Assembly (NCBI GenBank): GCA_036555665.1 | Contig: DATBKW010000133.1 | Location: forward strand, 1 to 6,188 | Reading direction: 5' to 3' | DNA length: 6,188 nt | Source: JAOPZW01 sp036555665 | Lineage (GTDB): Bacteria; Actinomycetota; Thermoleophilia; Solirubrobacterales; Solirubrobacteraceae | Shown: positions 5,615-6,188 of the stretch, one piece after another | Numbering within the stretch: position 1 is the first letter of the stretch | Layout: every line of letters starts with the position of its first letter | The notes under the pieces: model-generated | Told to the model about the DNA's origin: nothing | The model's input: only the letters and a program-made list of their open reading frames with translations | Databases searched by the model: none | Program-made: the position numbers and the translations under genes

Positions 5615-6188
5615 CTACTCCGCTGCGCGCTGCACGGAGGCTGCGTGTTCGGACATGACGGCATCGACGTCGATCCGCAGCGGTCCGTCGGCCAGACGGA
5701 CGGTCGCGCCGTCGTCACCGTGGCGCTCGATCTCGCGCTCGCCGTCGAGCGCCAGCGAGGCGCCGTTGGCGGCGAGCGCCACCGGCACGCCCGGTCGCAG
5801 GGCCTCGTGGCTCGCCACGGCGACGGGGGTCACGAGCCCGGGCGCCAGCGCCACGTCGAGGACGACCACGGCCTGCGCCGGATCGCCCGCCAGCCGCACG
5901 TGCAGCCCACGACTCCCGGGCGCGAGCATCCCCGCGACCGACGACAGCCCGACGGCGCCTGGATCGGCCACGGTCACGAACAGCTCGGTCAGCGCGTCGT
6001 GGCGCCACAGCGCGCGGGCGCCGACGAAGCGCTCGCGCGTCACGGCAACGTCGACGAGCGCGAGGTCGGGCTCGGCATCGCGGCGCTCGACGACCAGCGC
6101 GGCCTCGCGGCGCAGCGCGCCGGCGCCGCCGCGGCCGGTCGCGACCAGGCCGGTGGCGATGCCGGCCACCGTCGTCTCGCGCATCTCG
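5615..6188 (-). CDS. acoX: AcoX, ATP-NAD kinase-like protein, C-terminal part (cut by window edge)
   Basis: About 190 residues are visible and the frame is still open at the right edge (GAG precedes the first in-window ATG at 6184). The gene therefore probably begins outside; AcoX proteins are, as I recall, about 350 residues. The visible part resembles the C-terminal beta-rich half of the ATP-NAD kinase/AcoX family. Counting from the ATG at 6184, it shows ERFVGARALW (51-60), a VGLSSVAGML segment (78-87), VTPVAVASHEALRPGVPVAL (118-137) and ASLALDGEREIERH (142-155), the last reminiscent of the family's DG-E strand. The GGDG nucleotide motif would lie upstream and cannot be checked. The gene is followed after 38 nt by acoA, matching the acoXABC order I recall from Cupriavidus. 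The role of AcoX is unsettled; it is not a structural subunit of the dehydrogenase. A complete 189-residue protein from 6184 is a less likely reading. Confidence 0.65.
   Translation of the reverse strand, partial: EMRETTVAGIATGLVATGRGGAGALRREAALVVERRDAEPDLALVDVAVTRERFVGARALWRHDALTELFVTVADPGAVGLSSVAGMLAPGSRGLHVRLAGDPAQAVVVLDVALAPGLVTPVAVASHEALRPGVPVALAANGASLALDGEREIERHGDDGATVRLADGPLRIDVDAVMSEHAASVQRAAE

Noticed and set aside
4567..5718. Upstream extension of the acoB frame across acoA
   Set aside because: It overlaps all of acoA out of frame and has the composition of a GC-rich shadow; the E1-beta domain starts at 4566 after a strong ribosome binding site.

Overview
The window is about 70% GC (estimated by eye). 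It holds parts of two catabolic/respiratory operons, both on the minus strand, with one small unidentified gene on the plus strand between them. GC content, GTG starts and the style of the Nuo proteins suggest a high-GC actinobacterium. A Thermoleophilia/Solirubrobacterales-like lineage is my best guess from the NuoB and NuoA sequences, but that is inference and no search was run.

Left part (1-1733, minus strand): the promoter-proximal end of a respiratory complex I operon in the canonical order nuoA-nuoB-nuoC-nuoD. nuoD runs off the left edge after 72 codons. All three junctions are overlapping reading frames (10, 8 and 4 nt), so the genes form one tightly coupled transcription and translation unit. 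nuoC and nuoD are separate genes, not the fused nuoCD of enterobacteria.

Middle part (1734-2431): upstream of nuoA lie a perfect 16-bp palindrome (1762-1777) and an AT-rich island (about 1801-1835) that probably carries divergent promoters. A divergent plus-strand gene (1840-2283) encodes a 147-residue protein with four predicted membrane segments and no family I recognise. A 148-bp convergent intergenic space follows. It contains a 15-bp perfect inverted repeat with a 50-nt spacer, each arm built on the same 10-bp palindrome.

Right part (2432-6188, minus strand): an acetoin dehydrogenase operon in the order acoX-acoA-acoB-acoC, the arrangement I recall from Cupriavidus (Ralstonia). acoX, an ATP-NAD kinase-like protein, is cut by the right edge and only its C-terminal part is present. 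AcoA and AcoB are the thiamine-diphosphate E1 alpha and beta subunits. AcoC is the unusual E2, in which one lipoyl domain is joined to an alpha/beta-hydrolase instead of the classical E2 core. Together they would cleave acetoin with CoA to acetaldehyde and acetyl-CoA, passing electrons through lipoamide and an E3 (not in this window) to NAD+. Complex I encoded next door is one route by which that NADH could be reoxidised. The genes look intact, and I see no mobile element, RNA gene or CRISPR array. The least explained elements are the membrane-protein gene, the nuo leader palindrome and the nested inverted repeat.
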